A stretch of 64,000 nucleotides of DNA. It comes from Prevotella sp. (lineage in GTDB: Bacteria; Bacteroidota; Bacteroidia; Bacteroidales; Bacteroidaceae). The DNA is taken from assembly GCA_017443345.1 (NCBI GenBank), contig JAFSNR010000189.1, positions 1-64,000 of the forward strand. The letters run 5' to 3'. Positions 16,863-26,124 of the stretch are shown piece after piece. A program made the position numbers and the translations under genes. The notes under the pieces were generated by a model. The model saw only the letters and a program-made list of their open reading frames with translations, searched no databases and was not told the DNA's origin. Each line of letters begins with the position of its first letter. Position 1 is the first letter of the stretch.

Positions 16863-18098
16863 TTAAATGAGGAAAGTCAGCAGGTGGCCGAGCCATCCTT
16901 TGATTCGTTGCCAGGTATTGCGGCTTTTCTTCCATTCCTCCATGGAAAGATAGTCGCTTTTCTTGGTATCTTCGATAAACTTGCGGTCCAGTTCCAGGGT
17001 TGTCTCCTTGTCGATGATGAGTGCGTTGATCTCATAGTCGTAGCGCAAGCCCCGGGCATCGAGGTTTGTGCTGCCAACAGTACAGAACTTGCCATCAACG
17101 GTCATAATCTTAGAATGATGGAATCCTGGTCGGTAACGCCACACGTGAGCTCCGCGTTTAATCAGCTTCTTCATGTTGTACATCACGATGTCGGGCGTCA
17201 AAGGCTCGTCATATCGGGATGAGATGAGGATATCCATCTTGACACCGCGTTCTGCACAGCGTTTCAGGGCTTTGATAACCTGATTGGTGGGGACAAAATA
17301 AGGATTGATGATTTTCACGGAATCCTTCGCATTGTCGAGTGCCTGGACGTAGAACCTTCGCATGATCTCATTGGATGTGTGAGGTTCGCGGTTGGCGATA
17401 CCCACCATCTTGTTGCCTGCTTTTGTACCCTGGAAATATTTGGGGTCAGTCAGATCCTCTTTTGTTAACTTCTTCCAGAATCTGACGAACACTTTCTGCA
17501 GGTCGTTTACAGCCGAGCCCTCAATACGGCAGTGCATATCGCGCCATTCTCCCACCTGCTCTGTGCCCACAATATAATAGTCGGCCACGTTCATGCCACC
17601 AGTATAGCCGATTCGCCCGTCGATGACTACAATCTTCCGATGATCGCGTGGCCAGATATGATTGACCCATGGAAACCTGATGGGGTCAAACTCATAGATT
17701 TCTATGCTGTCGGCATGCAGGCTGGCGAGGTGTTTCTTCTTCAATGGCTGGTTGTTGGAATCGTTGCCGAATCCGTCGAAGACAGCTCTCACTTCTACGC
17801 CTTCCTTGCGTTTCTCCCTGAGGATGTCGAAGAGAAGGGAGGCGATGGAGTCGTTTCTGAAATTGAAATACTCCAGATGGACACTTTGCTTTGCCTGACG
17901 GATGTCTTCAAACAGTCGGGCGAATTTTTCTCTGCCCGACATCAGCAGTTCAACGTCGTTGTTCTTTGAGAAAGTGATGCCCAACTCACGCATCTGGCTG
18001 ACAGTCAGGGAATCGCTGGTCTGTGCTTTACTATAGAGAGAAATCAGCAGGAATAGTATGGTGGCAATCCCTGCTAACTGGTATCTGTTGCCTATCAT
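16863..18098 (-). CDS. phospholipase-D-like protein (cardiolipin-synthase type)
   Basis: A 411-residue protein with an N-terminal signal or anchor (residues 8-25). It has two HKD motifs: HRKIVVIDGRIGYTGG in the first half and HSKIMTVDGKFCTVGS in the second. Such enzymes make cardiolipin from phosphatidylglycerol or cleave phosphodiesters. A cleavable signal followed directly by the catalytic part, without the usual two N-terminal membrane helices, suggests periplasmic action. The ATG overlaps the stop of the upstream regulator by four bases. Confidence 0.88.
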   Translation of the reverse strand: MIGNRYQLAGIATILFLLISLYSKAQTSDSLTVSQMRELGITFSKNNDVELLMSGREKFARLFEDIRQAKQSVHLEYFNFRNDSIASLLFDILREKRKEGVEVRAVFDGFGNDSNNQPLKKKHLASLHADSIEIYEFDPIRFPWVNHIWPRDHRKIVVIDGRIGYTGGMNVADYYIVGTEQVGEWRDMHCRIEGSAVNDLQKVFVRFWKKLTKEDLTDPKYFQGTKAGNKMVGIANREPHTSNEIMRRFYVQALDNAKDSVKIINPYFVPTNQVIKALKRCAERGVKMDILISSRYDEPLTPDIVMYNMKKLIKRGAHVWRYRPGFHHSKIMTVDGKFCTVGSTNLDARGLRYDYEINALIIDKETTLELDRKFIEDTKKSDYLSMEEWKKSRNTWQRIKGWLGHLLTFLI

Positions 18099-21000
18099 TT
18101 GCGATGTTTTAATCTGTATTCAAGGGGTGTCATTCCAAATTTTTCCTTGAAGATGTTGATGAAATTCTCTGCTGTCATGAAACCAATGTTTGTCGCCAGC
18201 TCACTCATGTTGATGTTGGTACGTTTGAGCAGGATACAAGCATGTTTCAGACGCATATCGCGAACCACCTCTGCAGGTGTCTTGTTTGTCAGGCTCCTGA
18301 TGCGGTGGAAGAATGGAACGCGTCCCATACCCATGGCGCTGGCCATCTCTTCGAGGCTGATCTGGCCTCGACTCATGTTCTGCATGACGTACTGCTCGAT
18401 ATTCTTCAGCAGTTGTTGATCCATCTCGTCGAGCATGGAGTAGTCGGATGTCGACTCCTCGCTTTGCTCATTCTCGGGCAGGATACCTTCGGGCAGGTTA
18501 CTACCCTTACGAGCCAGCTGGTTCTTCTTGTTAACGATAGTCGTATCGACAAGATTCATGGGGTCATCAGTCGTTACCTCTGTATCAGTATCGGGCTGAA
18601 TGACTTCAAGTCCCATGCTCTCAGTTGCTGTCGTCATACTTGTGTTACGCTCCTCCAGCATACGGGTCTCAGCACCTTCAATCAGGTTGCTGTTGACATT
18701 GATGGCACCTAAGCCAAGTACCTTGTTGAAGCGCATACATGCTTCCTGCATATTAAACGGCTTTGCGAGATAGTCGTCGGCAGAAAGGGTGATGTTCTTT
18801 GAACGCATGTCCTGAGGTGTCAGTACACCATCGGTCATCAGCACAAACTTCATCTTCTGGGTGACGATATTCGTCTTCAGCTGGTTGCAGAGATCGCTAC
18901 CCGTCATCGGACTCATCTCTTGTTTACATACAACGATGTCGCACTTCATCTCTTCCAGATCCTCTGAGGCCTTCTCTATATCATTGTAGATATGGAAATC
19001 ATACACATATTTCAACTTGGCTGAAGCGAACTTCAGGAAGTCCTCATTATCATCGATCATGACAACGGTGAACTTAGCGGTAGGCGAGTCGAGGGCAGCT
19101 CTTGAACGTGTGCTCTCAGCTGTCAGCGTATCACCAATCTCCGGCAATTCTATCTCACCCTTACCATTGAGCTCAAGTCGATCCTGAACAGTATTCTTGG
19201 CTTTCTCCTCAGGATTCTCGAGGTTCATCTGCATATCTGCCACACGGGTAATGATCTGAAGCATCTGAGAGTGGAGAGCATTCAGCTGCTCCTTCTCCTC
19301 GAGTGTGGTCTCTTTCTCAGAGAGGTTACCGATGATAGAGGTCATACGGGCCATCGGCTGGCGGAGGTCGTCACTGGCAGCCTTAATCTCTTCGCGTTGC
19401 AGTTTCAGTTCGTTAATGACAGCATTCTTTCTCTGACGTATAGCCTTGATCTGTTTCAGTCCGACGCGCCAGAAGTAAATAACGACTACTGCCAGAATAA
19501 TGTAGGCAACGATCATCCACCATGATAACAGCCAGTGGCGCTCGATGTCGATTTCCAGGATACGCTCCTGGTTGCTGACAGCACCTTCGGCACTGATGGC
19601 TTTTACATGGAGGGTATATTTGCCACTTCCGAGATCTTTAAATGTTACACCGTGGGTAAGGGCATTACCATTACGCCAGTCCTCGTCCTTTCCTTCCATC
19701 CAGTACATGAACTGCAGGCGCTCACTTTGGTTATAGTTACCTGCTGCAAACTTGATGGTAAAGGTATTCTGGTCATGACCCAGGTTAATCTTGTTGGTCT
19801 CATTAAGAGCCTGAGGCAGTATGACTCTATTACCGTACTCGTGGCCTGTGAGGATCTCCTCTTCTCCAATAAACAACTGGGTAAGCATCACACGAGGAAG
19901 GGCATCGTTGTCATCATTGCCTTTCTGAATAACCCAGTTCACTCCATAAAGACCACCCAGAAGTACATTGCCGTCATCGCGGGTCAGAATGGAACCGTGA
20001 TTAAACTCATTGCTCTGAAGGCCATCGGAGGTGCTGTAATTGTACATGCCATAGTTGTTCGTACCATCCTCATGGTTACGCTGTACCACGATGCGACTAA
20101 CGCCACGACTGGTGGTTACCCAAATGCTGTGATTCTTGTCTTCGGCTATACCACAGACGTTATTGTTGCAAAGGCCCTGTTTCTCTGTCAGATAGTCAAG
20201 ATCGTCAGTCTCCATATTGAGGATGTTCAGACCTTCACGTGTGCCTACCCAGATTAACCCTCTTGAATCCTGGAACACCTGTGTAATATAATTATTGGTG
20301 AAAGTCTTGAGGTTGTTGGAGTTTCCTGTAACCACTTTCTTCTCTGTGTTCGACAGATTCAGGACAACGAGTCCCTCAGCCGTTCCAACGTACATGATAT
20401 TCTCCTTGCCATTCTTGTTGTAGAAGAGACAAGTGATATTGTTGGTATTGAGTTTGCCATTCTCTCGGGTATAGGACGAGAAGGAGTTCATTCTGGGGTT
20501 GTAAACCTGAAGACCTCCATTAGTGGCAATCCACAGATTTCCGATTTTATCAACACACAAGTCATTCACGTGGTCGTCAATCAGTGTACTGGTACTGTCC
20601 TTTGCCAACGAGAAGATGGTAGAGCCGCTATTGTTAATTCTGGTCAGACCATTGCGCTTGGATCCTACCCAGAGGCTACCGTCAGGCGTTGTCTCCATGC
20701 ACGAAACTTTCAGACTGGCTAGTGTTCCCGTATAATCGATGATGCCATGATCACTCGTGCCATACCAAATCTTACCATTGGCATCCTGTGTCATAGCAGT
20801 GATGTCACCTAAGAGGTTGGAACCAAAGCGGTAGATATAGTCTCCAGAATAGGCTACACCGGATTTTTCTGTACCTACCCATAGCAGATCCGTGTCGTCG
20901 ACATACACGCTCTGGATACCTATATTATCCTTGACCCACTGATTATCATTAATATTACGTGGCTGTACGTTTTCAATCTGATGGGTGTTGACATCCATCT

Positions 21001-21880
21001 TCAAGAGGCCTAGCTGGTCAGAACCAATCCAGATGTTGCCACTACGGTCGCCTGCCATACTATTGATATTACGATCGACACCGATATTCGTTAGTCCCAG
21101 CTGTTCTCCGATAGTGGACTCCCACGTGTCGGAGCTCTTATTATACATATATAATGTGCCTTGACCATAAAGCCAGATATTGTCCATCTGATCAGAGAAA
21201 GCTCTGAGTGATTTTGATCTGTGACGCTTCAGCGTGGCAATGCCTTCTGCAGCCCATACGGTATGTTGCTGATGCATGACATCGCAGCAGACCATACGTC
21301 CGTCATCGTAAACAATGATGGCGCCATCACGGCATTCGCTGATAGAACATACAACTCCCTGAGGCACTCCATGTGCGTCATCAGTATAGCCGAATTCGTA
21401 AAGCAACTGCTGTTGCTGGTTGTAGCAGACAACGCCTTTGTTGGGGATGGCTCCCCAAAGATTCTTATGCCTGTCGATGTATACGATGGAAGGAATTGTC
21501 TCAATACCCATGCGTGCAAAAGTCTGCTTCATATCGCGCTCAAACGTTTCTGTCTGAGGATGATAGATGCAATAGCCCGAAGAGGTCTGAATCAACAGAT
21601 TGCCGTCGAGCATTTCCTGAATGGTGTTGATATAGCTGTCGTTAAGCGATGAACCGTCTTGTGAGTCGCTTTGGAAGTTTCTGAAAGAGTAGCCGTCGTA
21701 GCGATAGAGTCCTGCGGGTGTACCAAACCAAATGTATCCACGCGAATCTTTTAAGATACAGTTCACCTGACTGGATGTCAAGCCATCGCGTGCATCCAGT
21801 GTTTTAAACAGATAGTCGGCTGTCACTGCCAAAGGCAGGGTGAGCAGCAACACGATCAACAGTTTCTTTATAGTCTTCAT
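18095..21880 (-). CDS. hybrid two-component-type regulator with degenerate kinase and receiver
   Basis: A 1261-residue protein. Order: signal peptide (1-21); two-component-type beta-propeller repeats (about 25-680; repeated IWFGT/LWVGT motifs); Y_Y_Y domain; one membrane helix (about 790-810); a HisKA-like helix pair; receiver domain (about 935-1060); AraC-type HTH (about 1160-1260). The kinase part is broken. The SHELRTP box reads SDDLRQP with Asp837 in place of the phospho-His, and only about 60 residues separate it from the receiver, so no ATP-binding domain exists. In the receiver the phospho-acceptor Asp is Lys986 (DIVVCKQEM). The acidic pair, Thr and Lys of the receiver remain. It probably signals by conformation, not phosphorylation. 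It is embedded in an envelope operon. Confidence 0.9.
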   Translation of the reverse strand: MKTIKKLLIVLLLTLPLAVTADYLFKTLDARDGLTSSQVNCILKDSRGYIWFGTPAGLYRYDGYSFRNFQSDSQDGSSLNDSYINTIQEMLDGNLLIQTSSGYCIYHPQTETFERDMKQTFARMGIETIPSIVYIDRHKNLWGAIPNKGVVCYNQQQQLLYEFGYTDDAHGVPQGVVCSISECRDGAIIVYDDGRMVCCDVMHQQHTVWAAEGIATLKRHRSKSLRAFSDQMDNIWLYGQGTLYMYNKSSDTWESTIGEQLGLTNIGVDRNINSMAGDRSGNIWIGSDQLGLLKMDVNTHQIENVQPRNINDNQWVKDNIGIQSVYVDDTDLLWVGTEKSGVAYSGDYIYRFGSNLLGDITAMTQDANGKIWYGTSDHGIIDYTGTLASLKVSCMETTPDGSLWVGSKRNGLTRINNSGSTIFSLAKDSTSTLIDDHVNDLCVDKIGNLWIATNGGLQVYNPRMNSFSSYTRENGKLNTNNITCLFYNKNGKENIMYVGTAEGLVVLNLSNTEKKVVTGNSNNLKTFTNNYITQVFQDSRGLIWVGTREGLNILNMETDDLDYLTEKQGLCNNNVCGIAEDKNHSIWVTTSRGVSRIVVQRNHEDGTNNYGMYNYSTSDGLQSNEFNHGSILTRDDGNVLLGGLYGVNWVIQKGNDDNDALPRVMLTQLFIGEEEILTGHEYGNRVILPQALNETNKINLGHDQNTFTIKFAAGNYNQSERLQFMYWMEGKDEDWRNGNALTHGVTFKDLGSGKYTLHVKAISAEGAVSNQERILEIDIERHWLLSWWMIVAYIILAVVVIYFWRVGLKQIKAIRQRKNAVINELKLQREEIKAASDDLRQPMARMTSIIGNLSEKETTLEEKEQLNALHSQMLQIITRVADMQMNLENPEEKAKNTVQDRLELNGKGEIELPEIGDTLTAESTRSRAALDSPTAKFTVVMIDDNEDFLKFASAKLKYVYDFHIYNDIEKASEDLEEMKCDIVVCKQEMSPMTGSDLCNQLKTNIVTQKMKFVLMTDGVLTPQDMRSKNITLSADDYLAKPFNMQEACMRFNKVLGLGAINVNSNLIEGAETRMLEERNTSMTTATESMGLEVIQPDTDTEVTTDDPMNLVDTTIVNKKNQLARKGSNLPEGILPENEQSEESTSDYSMLDEMDQQLLKNIEQYVMQNMSRGQISLEEMASAMGMGRVPFFHRIRSLTNKTPAEVVRDMRLKHACILLKRTNINMSELATNIGFMTAENFINIFKEKFGMTPLEYRLKHRK

Positions 21881-21900
21881 AAGGTCTTATTTTCAATCTT

Positions 21901-22851
21901 TTAAATCATACACGAGTAGTGGTCAACGACACCTAAGAGGTGGTTCTCTTCGTCGATTACTAACACAGAGTGTACTTTATATTTATTCATAATTCTCTGA
22001 ATTTCCGTAATTTTCGTCTCTGGTTTGACAGTCTTGGGTGTACGTGTCATGATGTCACTAACCGTTCGGTTGAAGAATTCTGCCTGCCACTTCTCCATAG
22101 CGCGACGGATATCACCATCGGTAATCAGTCCCACGATTTTGCCATTTACCTCAGCAATGCCTAGTCCGAGTTTGCCTTTGCTTACAAGGATGATCGCCTC
22201 GCCCAGATGCATCTCTGGTGGTAGTACGGGAAGATCATCTTTAAACATCACATCCTGTGCTGTTGTCAACAAGCGTTTTCCAAGTTCGCCACCAGGATGA
22301 AACTGTGCGAAGTCTCTTGGTTGGAAATTACGCTTCTCAATCAACGCTATAGCGAGAGCATCGCCCATCGCCAATTGTGCCATAGTGGAACTCGTGGGTG
22401 CGAGGTTCATCGGACAAGCTTCTTTTTCGACAAACACATTCAGATGGCAGGTTGAATATTTCGCCAGGAGCGACTGTGGATTGCCACTCATACCGATGAT
22501 GGGGATCTTCATCTGCAAAACCATCGGAATAAATCTCAGTAGCTCGTCAGTCTGTCCTGAATGGGAAATGGCCAGAACCACATCGTCGGATGTCATCACG
22601 CCTAAGTCGCCGTGAAACACGTCAAGCGGATTAATGAAAAATGAAGGAGTGCCAGTGCTCGAAAGGGTCGCAGCAATCTTGGCACCGATGTGTCCACTCT
22701 TGCCAACACCTGTTACGATGATTTTTCCCTTGCATTCAAACATCAATCTGACAGCTTCGTCAAAACTGTCGTCAAGTTGTGATGCAAGCCCTAACACGGC
22801 TTCTGCTTCGTCCTTGAAACATTGTATGGCGTATTCTTTTGCTTCTTTCAT
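21901..22851 (-). CDS. kdsD: arabinose-5-phosphate isomerase, KpsF/GutQ family
   Basis: Converts ribulose-5-phosphate to arabinose-5-phosphate, the first committed step to KDO. The 316 residues comprise a SIS domain (about 35-170; GVGKSGHIGAKIAATLSSTG and SHSGQTDE are the sugar-phosphate-binding segments) and two CBS domains (about 205-316). It starts one base after kdsA ends, and the next enzyme of the pathway is kdsA itself, which supports the KDO role over sugar-alcohol metabolism. Confidence 0.93.
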   Translation of the reverse strand: MKEAKEYAIQCFKDEAEAVLGLASQLDDSFDEAVRLMFECKGKIIVTGVGKSGHIGAKIAATLSSTGTPSFFINPLDVFHGDLGVMTSDDVVLAISHSGQTDELLRFIPMVLQMKIPIIGMSGNPQSLLAKYSTCHLNVFVEKEACPMNLAPTSSTMAQLAMGDALAIALIEKRNFQPRDFAQFHPGGELGKRLLTTAQDVMFKDDLPVLPPEMHLGEAIILVSKGKLGLGIAEVNGKIVGLITDGDIRRAMEKWQAEFFNRTVSDIMTRTPKTVKPETKITEIQRIMNKYKVHSVLVIDEENHLLGVVDHYSCMI

Positions 22852-22852
22852 T

Positions 22853-23611
22853 TTAAATCAGTTTTTCAACCAGTGCCTCCAGACGGTCTAATTCCAACAT
22901 GTTGGCGGCATCGCTGAGGCCTTCGTCTGGATGAGGATGTACCTCAAAGAAAAAGCCATTGGCTCCAAATGCTTTTGCTGCCAGTGCCATTTGTGGAACA
23001 AATCTTCGGTCTCCACCTGTTTTGCCATCAGAACCGCCAGGCCGTTGTACGCTGTGAGTACAGTCCATGATAACCGTAGGTACTAGTTCCAACATATCGG
23101 GGATGTTGCGGAAATCTACCACAAGGTTGTTGTAGCCCATCATATTGCCGCGTTCAGTCAGCCAGATATCCTTTGCGCCTGCATCAAGAGCTTTCTCTAC
23201 AGGATATCGCATGTCGAGACCGCTAAGGAACTGTGCCTTTTTAATATTTACCGTCCGTCCAGTCTTGGCAGCAGCGACAAGCAGATCTGTCTGACGACAC
23301 AGAAAGGCCGGTATCTGAATCACATCGCACACTTCACTGACAGGCTCTGCCTGATAACTCTCATGGATATCAGTTAGAATCCGGAGACCGTAGTTGGCTT
23401 TTACATCAGCCAGCATCTGCAGTCCAAGTTCAAGTCCTGGGCCGCGGAAGGAATGAATTGATGTACGATTCGCCTTGTCAAACGAGGCTTTGAAGATAAT
23501 GTTAATTCCTAACTTGGTGTTGATTTCCACCAACTTACGTGCCACAATGTCAAGCAATTCAGCTGACTCTATAACACACGGACCTGCTATAATGGTTGTT
23601 TTGCTACTCAT
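22853..23611 (-). CDS. kdsA: 3-deoxy-8-phosphooctulonate synthase
   Basis: Condenses arabinose-5-phosphate with phosphoenolpyruvate to KDO-8-phosphate for lipopolysaccharide core. The 252 residues are somewhat short but complete. Motifs seen: AGPCVIES at the N-terminus, FKASFDKANR, and the PTVIMDCTHSVQRPGG segment near residue 170. It is first in the minus-strand operon and has a full promoter (-33 TTTG, -7 TATTTTTG, spacing 20). Confidence 0.96.
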   Translation of the reverse strand: MSSKTTIIAGPCVIESAELLDIVARKLVEINTKLGINIIFKASFDKANRTSIHSFRGPGLELGLQMLADVKANYGLRILTDIHESYQAEPVSEVCDVIQIPAFLCRQTDLLVAAAKTGRTVNIKKAQFLSGLDMRYPVEKALDAGAKDIWLTERGNMMGYNNLVVDFRNIPDMLELVPTVIMDCTHSVQRPGGSDGKTGGDRRFVPQMALAAKAFGANGFFFEVHPHPDEGLSDAANMLELDRLEALVEKLI

Positions 23612-23621
23612 AATGATGTTG

Positions 23622-23653
23622 CAAAAATACGCATTTTATTGAAAACTACCAAA
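23622..23653 (-). promoter_or_regulatory. kdsA operon promoter
   Basis: Minus strand: -33 TTTG (23650-23653), 20-base spacer, -7 TATTTTTG (23622-23629). It matches the Bacteroidota consensus. Confidence 0.7.
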
Positions 23654-23668
23654 AAAAATACATTTTTT

Positions 23669-26014
23669 TTAATCTTTAATGACATGAATGTCTCTTTGTG
23701 GGAAAGGAATGGTAATGCCGTGCTCGTTCAAAGTATCGTAAACACACTTCAAGACGTCACTGATTACGTATGATTTCTTGGGAGCGTCGGCCCAGACAAA
23801 AAGTTTGAAATTTATGCTTGAATCCGCCATCTCAGAAACGACGCATTTTACCTGTTTTGAACGATCCATCCATTGGTGTTTCATGTTGTTCAGAGCCTCC
23901 TCGACGAGTTCTGTTACCTGCTTCAGGTTAGAGCCATAGGCCACACCGAAGGGTACGACAGCCAATACATAGCCGTGATTTCTCGTGAGATTCTTATAGT
24001 TTTTTGCAAAGAGTTGTGCGTTTTGGAAGGTGATGACCTCACCATAAAGTGATTCTATCACTGTCGATGTATAACTGATGCTCATCACTTTACCCATGCG
24101 TCCGTCGATCTCAACCCAATCGCCCACCTTGATGCGGCCAGCCATCAGTGAAGCACCATAATATATATTTTCGATGATATCTTTCGAGGCAAAACCGATA
24201 CCAGTGGAGAGACCACCAGAGATGGCTAACAACCAAGTGACGCTGATGTGGAACAGCGAGAGCGAGATCATCAGCCAAACACCCCAGACAAAGACCTGTA
24301 TGACGTTCTTTCCCATTACTTCTCTTGAAGCAGCCGTTGTGGGGTCACTAGTCTCATAATGAACGCGTAATAAGGCAAGAACGGTTCGGGCTATCCATCG
24401 GAAAAGGAACCATATGGTAATGACCATGGAGAGTTTTAGGATAGAAACCTGCAGGTTCTCCATGTCAATAAAATTATACTTAAAGATCTTCCAACAAAGA
24501 TCACTCAAATTAAATACTTTTGCTGCCCAATAGATGCTCAGCATGATGGAGTTTACACTAAGCACGGGCATCACAACCTTTTCTATAAAACTATAGGCCC
24601 ATGTCTGGGTAACAGGTTTCTGGTTATACCCCTTGCGTTCGGCATAGAGCCTGAGATACTGGCTGATGCAGGTGATGGTCAAGATGCAGGTCAACTGCAT
24701 AATCCACCAGATGAGTAACTGTACAGCGAGCAGTGTGTAACCTGACCAAGAACAGCAGACTGCGGCAATGAAAACCACGAGCGATACGTATGTGTAGAAA
24801 ATATCTGAACGAGGAATGTTCGAATTGTGACGCCTGATGACTATCCATTGCCAGAGTGCACATATCAGTAGTATAGGCGGGAGAAAAAAGTTGACTAATT
24901 CGTTAGGAATCAGAATGATGCGGCATCCGATAACAATGAATCCAACGACGATCAATGGTGCGTAAATACGGAATGCGCTGCCTATCTGCTCACCCTTGAC
25001 ACGCAATAGTAGAGAAATCAGGATGACGCCTAGTAGCCAGGCATACTCTACCAGTAAATTTGATGCCATATAGAGGAACGGGTAGTTCTGTCCAGTACCA
25101 ATAATGCTGATGGCACCTTGTATAATGGCAAAAGTGATGGTCGTCGTGGCCATGATGATACAGGCTCTTTTCTTGCGGAACTCCTCTGTGTCGAGCCTTT
25201 TGGGCATCAGGAAACGGAAAAAGAGCTGGTTAAGAAGGATGGCGATGATAACGTAAAATAGGATAGCGGAAAAAGTAAATAAAATCCATCTGCCGCTCCA
25301 TTGTGAGTTGGATGGCGAACCGATTGTGTACTTTTTTTTGGCTGTTTCTGTAATAGAGTTCCAGCGTCTGCCGAAGTGACTTAATAGAGTAGGGTAGCTC
25401 TCGTCGCCGTTGATAAAGATGTTTTGCTGGATGTCGCTATAACGTCTTTGTGCATAGCTGTTCAGTTCGCTCAGTCTTTGTTCGGTCTGATTATAAAAAT
25501 GTATGTTGCGTTTAAGCTGGTATTCGCTCTCGCCTAACATATTACGAATATTTCTGGCAAGTACCAAACAAGAGTCGCGCTTTGACGTGCCGTATTTGGT
25601 TGTCATAATTTCTGGTAAGGCCTCTAGTCGTGTGATGAGGCTGTCGTATCGTGCCAGTTCGCGGCTGTTCTTCTCCAGGAACTCCGTAAAGGGTATTTGT
25701 TTCTTGTGGAAATCACGGTACAGCTTGGTTGCCTCATGGCAGGCATAGGTCATGTCGAATACGTTCTCTTGATGTTGTGAATAGAGCATCAGTGCGTTCT
25801 GGTCGGCTTGCTTCATAGTCAAGAGTAACTGTGTGATGAGCTGTTTCGTGCGTTCCTTTCGCATGGTAGAGCGATGGCTCAGTTCATTGTTGTATTGTTC
25901 TAGTTCTGCCTGAAGAATCGTTAGCGTTTGTTCCAGATCCTTCTCCTTCAAAACAGCATTTGCCGTAAAGATAAAGCCCACTAAGAGGGCGATAATAAAA
26001 AGAGTACGTTTCAT
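23669..26014 (-). CDS. large MscS-family mechanosensitive channel
   Basis: A 781-residue inner-membrane channel. Signal peptide (1-20), then a periplasmic, largely coiled-coil region (about 22-210), about ten membrane segments, then the MscS core from about residue 570. The core includes the pore helix (AISGGLSTGIGFASKDIIEN) and the beta domain (GRIKVGDWVEIDGRMGKV). The layout is that of MscK/YbdG-like large MscS homologues that open on hypo-osmotic shock. It has its own promoter and lies just upstream of the kdsA operon. Confidence 0.9.
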   Translation of the reverse strand: MKRTLFIIALLVGFIFTANAVLKEKDLEQTLTILQAELEQYNNELSHRSTMRKERTKQLITQLLLTMKQADQNALMLYSQHQENVFDMTYACHEATKLYRDFHKKQIPFTEFLEKNSRELARYDSLITRLEALPEIMTTKYGTSKRDSCLVLARNIRNMLGESEYQLKRNIHFYNQTEQRLSELNSYAQRRYSDIQQNIFINGDESYPTLLSHFGRRWNSITETAKKKYTIGSPSNSQWSGRWILFTFSAILFYVIIAILLNQLFFRFLMPKRLDTEEFRKKRACIIMATTTITFAIIQGAISIIGTGQNYPFLYMASNLLVEYAWLLGVILISLLLRVKGEQIGSAFRIYAPLIVVGFIVIGCRIILIPNELVNFFLPPILLICALWQWIVIRRHNSNIPRSDIFYTYVSLVVFIAAVCCSWSGYTLLAVQLLIWWIMQLTCILTITCISQYLRLYAERKGYNQKPVTQTWAYSFIEKVVMPVLSVNSIMLSIYWAAKVFNLSDLCWKIFKYNFIDMENLQVSILKLSMVITIWFLFRWIARTVLALLRVHYETSDPTTAASREVMGKNVIQVFVWGVWLMISLSLFHISVTWLLAISGGLSTGIGFASKDIIENIYYGASLMAGRIKVGDWVEIDGRMGKVMSISYTSTVIESLYGEVITFQNAQLFAKNYKNLTRNHGYVLAVVPFGVAYGSNLKQVTELVEEALNNMKHQWMDRSKQVKCVVSEMADSSINFKLFVWADAPKKSYVISDVLKCVYDTLNEHGITIPFPQRDIHVIKD

Positions 26015-26037
26015 CAGTCACATTGTAAATTGTTGGG

Positions 26038-26045
26038 CAAAGGTA
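26038..26045 (-). promoter_or_regulatory. -7 box of the MscS-like gene
   Basis: TACCTTTG on the minus strand, 24 bases before the start; no clear -33. Confidence 0.6.
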
Positions 26046-26087
26046 AGAAAAAAAACTGAAATTCTTGCATGATTGAGTCTTTTTTTA

Positions 26088-26095
26088 TACTTTTG
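26088..26095 (+). promoter_or_regulatory. -7 box of the sugar-kinase gene
   Basis: TACTTTTG, 30 bases before the ATG, with a near-match -33 (CTTG, 26064-26067) 20 bases upstream. Confidence 0.6.
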
Positions 26096-26124
26096 CAGTC
26101 GAAAACTATAAAACATACGATATT

